Of a stretch of 6,152 nt of DNA, positions 4,954-6,152 are shown in pieces. A model generated the notes under the pieces. That model was given only the letters and a program-made list of their open reading frames with translations. It searched no databases and had not been told where the DNA came from. A program made the position numbers and the translations under genes. Every line of letters begins with the position of its first letter. The first letter of the stretch is position 1. This DNA is from CAZYPH01 sp964649095 (GTDB lineage: Bacteria; Bdellovibrionota; UBA1018; UBA923): contig CAZYPH010000130.1 of assembly GCA_964649095.1 (NCBI GenBank), positions 1 to 6,152 of the forward strand, read 5' to 3'.

Positions 4954-6152
4954 ATGAAAAAGATATTGATCGCTAATCGCGGCGAAATTGCGATTCGTAT
5001 TGCACGAACATGTCGGCGTATGGGCATAAAAACTGTCGGCATATTTTCGGAAAAAGATCGGACTAGTTTGCATGTGGAGTATTGCGATGAAGCCTATTCG
5101 TTAGAATCCTTGGGGGCTAGCGGTGGTGCGTTGGCAGATACTTATTTAAATGTGGAAAAAATAGTTTCGATCGCCAAGCGGGCTCAGGTTTGGGGGGTTC
5201 ATCCTGGTTACGGCTTTTTATCAGAACGTGCGCATTTTGCGCGGGCTTGTCGTGAGAATGGAATTGTTTTTATTGGTCCGGCACCGGAGTCGATTGAATC
5301 GATGGGTGATAAGATTCAGGCTAAAAAGTTGATGAAAGAGATGGGCGTGCCCTTATTGCCCGGGACTGAGGGTGGGGTAAAAGACCTTTCAGAGGCTAGA
5401 TCAGAGGCCAAACGCATCGGGTATCCGGTGCTGCTAAAAGCTACTGCCGGCGGTGGTGGTAAGGGTATGCGTATTGTCCGTGATGAATCACAATTAGCAG
5501 ACGCACTCGAAAACGCCGCTCGTGAAGCCAAAGCGTATTTTGGGGATGGTACGGTATATATAGAAAAGTATTTAGAAAATCCTCATCACATCGAAACACA
5601 GGTGTTGGGTGATGGCTTCGGAGGTGGTGGCCATGTTTTTGATCGTGAGTGTTCGATTCAGAGACGCCATCAGAAGCTGATTGAGGAAAGTCCGGCGCCG
5701 TTGTTTTTGCAGCATGCCGGTGCAAAAGCCAAAATTCTCGAAGTATCAAATGCTGTGGTTTCAAAAATGCGTTACGCCAACGCTGGCACGCTAGAGTTTT
5801 TAGGCGATGACGAGGGTGGGTTTTATTTTTTAGAGATGAATACACGCCTTCAGGTTGAGCACCCTGTAACCGAGCTTGTGACTGGGTTAGATTTAGTGGA
5901 GCAGCAAATTCTAATCGCGATGGGTAAAAAACTGCAGCCTGGGGCTCAGGTGTCTGTGCAGAATGGTCATGCTATTGAAGTACGTATTTATGCCGAAACG
6001 CCATTTGAGTATTTACCAACTGGTGGTCGGGTGCATGATGTTGTGTTGCCTCAAGGTGCTTTTGTGCGTGTGGATTCAAGTATTTACCCCGGTTATGTGG
6101 TGCCGACGGATTATGATCCGACGCTTATGAAACTTTCGGTATGGGGGCAGAC
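4954..6152 (+). CDS. Acyl-CoA carboxylase biotin carboxylase (alpha) subunit, 3' end outside the window
   Basis: An uninterrupted frame of 399 complete codons begins at ATG 4954 (MKKILIANRGEIAIRIART) and runs off the window. It is the ATP-grasp enzyme that carboxylates biotin with bicarbonate and ATP. Landmarks in order: HPGYGFLSE, MGDK, the glycine-rich ATP loop KATAGGGGKGMR (162-173), EKYLENP (204-210), SIQRRHQK with H239 and K241, EMNTRLQVEHPVTE with E294, N296, R298 and E302 (metal and catalytic residues), and EVRIYAE with R344 (biotin/bicarbonate arginine). The AGGGGKG form of the loop is the one usual in acyl-CoA carboxylase alpha subunits. All expected catalytic residues are present. 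Compared with E. coli AccC as I recall it, there are about 5 extra residues near 50-63 and a run of four glycines at 223-226. The stand-alone enzyme is about 450 residues and fused alpha subunits about 600-700, so whether a biotin carrier domain is fused cannot be seen. No SD precedes it; the 6-base gap suggests translational coupling to the beta gene. Confidence 0.95.
   Translation, partial: MKKILIANRGEIAIRIARTCRRMGIKTVGIFSEKDRTSLHVEYCDEAYSLESLGASGGALADTYLNVEKIVSIAKRAQVWGVHPGYGFLSERAHFARACRENGIVFIGPAPESIESMGDKIQAKKLMKEMGVPLLPGTEGGVKDLSEARSEAKRIGYPVLLKATAGGGGKGMRIVRDESQLADALENAAREAKAYFGDGTVYIEKYLENPHHIETQVLGDGFGGGGHVFDRECSIQRRHQKLIEESPAPLFLQHAGAKAKILEVSNAVVSKMRYANAGTLEFLGDDEGGFYFLEMNTRLQVEHPVTELVTGLDLVEQQILIAMGKKLQPGAQVSVQNGHAIEVRIYAETPFEYLPTGGRVHDVVLPQGAFVRVDSSIYPGYVVPTDYDPTLMKLSVWGQ

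Noticed and set aside
5441..5845. 134-codon reading frame on the reverse strand
   Set aside because: It lies entirely opposite the well-conserved biotin carboxylase frame, has a composition typical of a shadow frame (rich in H, R and P) and resembles no known protein.

Overview
The window is a compact, single-strand stretch. Four genes lie head to tail on the + strand: an unrecognised one-pass membrane protein (3-1529), a sigma-54-dependent transcriptional activator (1622-3265), the carboxyltransferase (beta) subunit of an acyl-CoA carboxylase (3361-4947) and the start of its biotin carboxylase (alpha) partner (4954 to the window end). The gaps are 92, 95 and 6 bases. No rRNA, tRNA, CRISPR array, transposase or insertion sequence was seen, and no gap exceeds 100 bases.

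The organism is a bacterium with moderate GC content, SD-led genes (GAGGTGA, GGTGAT) and a sigma-54 enhancer-binding protein. An orphan activator with a non-receiver sensor domain next to a PccB/PccA-type carboxylase would fit the Bdellovibrionota or another former deltaproteobacterial lineage. That placement is inference from gene content and style; nothing in the window proves it.

Region by region: (1) 3-1529 encodes a predicted cytoplasmic all-alpha region with a sigma-region-4-like helix-turn-helix, one membrane helix, a low-complexity linker and a small C-terminal alpha/beta domain. This resembles membrane-bound transcription regulators or anti-sigma factors, but I do not recognise the family. 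A perfect 8-bp stem-loop follows its stop codon. (2) 1622-3265 has an N-terminal PocR/GAF-like sensor, a coiled linker, a complete AAA+ sigma-54 interaction domain, a Fis-type DNA-binding domain and an unusual acidic tail. (3) 3361-4947 and 4954 onward form a tight two-gene unit for carboxylating a short acyl-CoA, probably propionyl-CoA (D417 at the specificity position). The biotin carrier domain is not in view and must be fused to, or encoded after, the truncated alpha subunit.

Functional picture (inference): the activator may sense a metabolite and control acyl-CoA metabolism, including the adjacent carboxylase. However, I found no correctly spaced -24/-12 promoter in front of the carboxylase genes, so the link rests on adjacency only. 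Most of the window is ordinary core-type metabolism and regulation. The parts most worth a second look are the first gene and the sensor domain of the activator.
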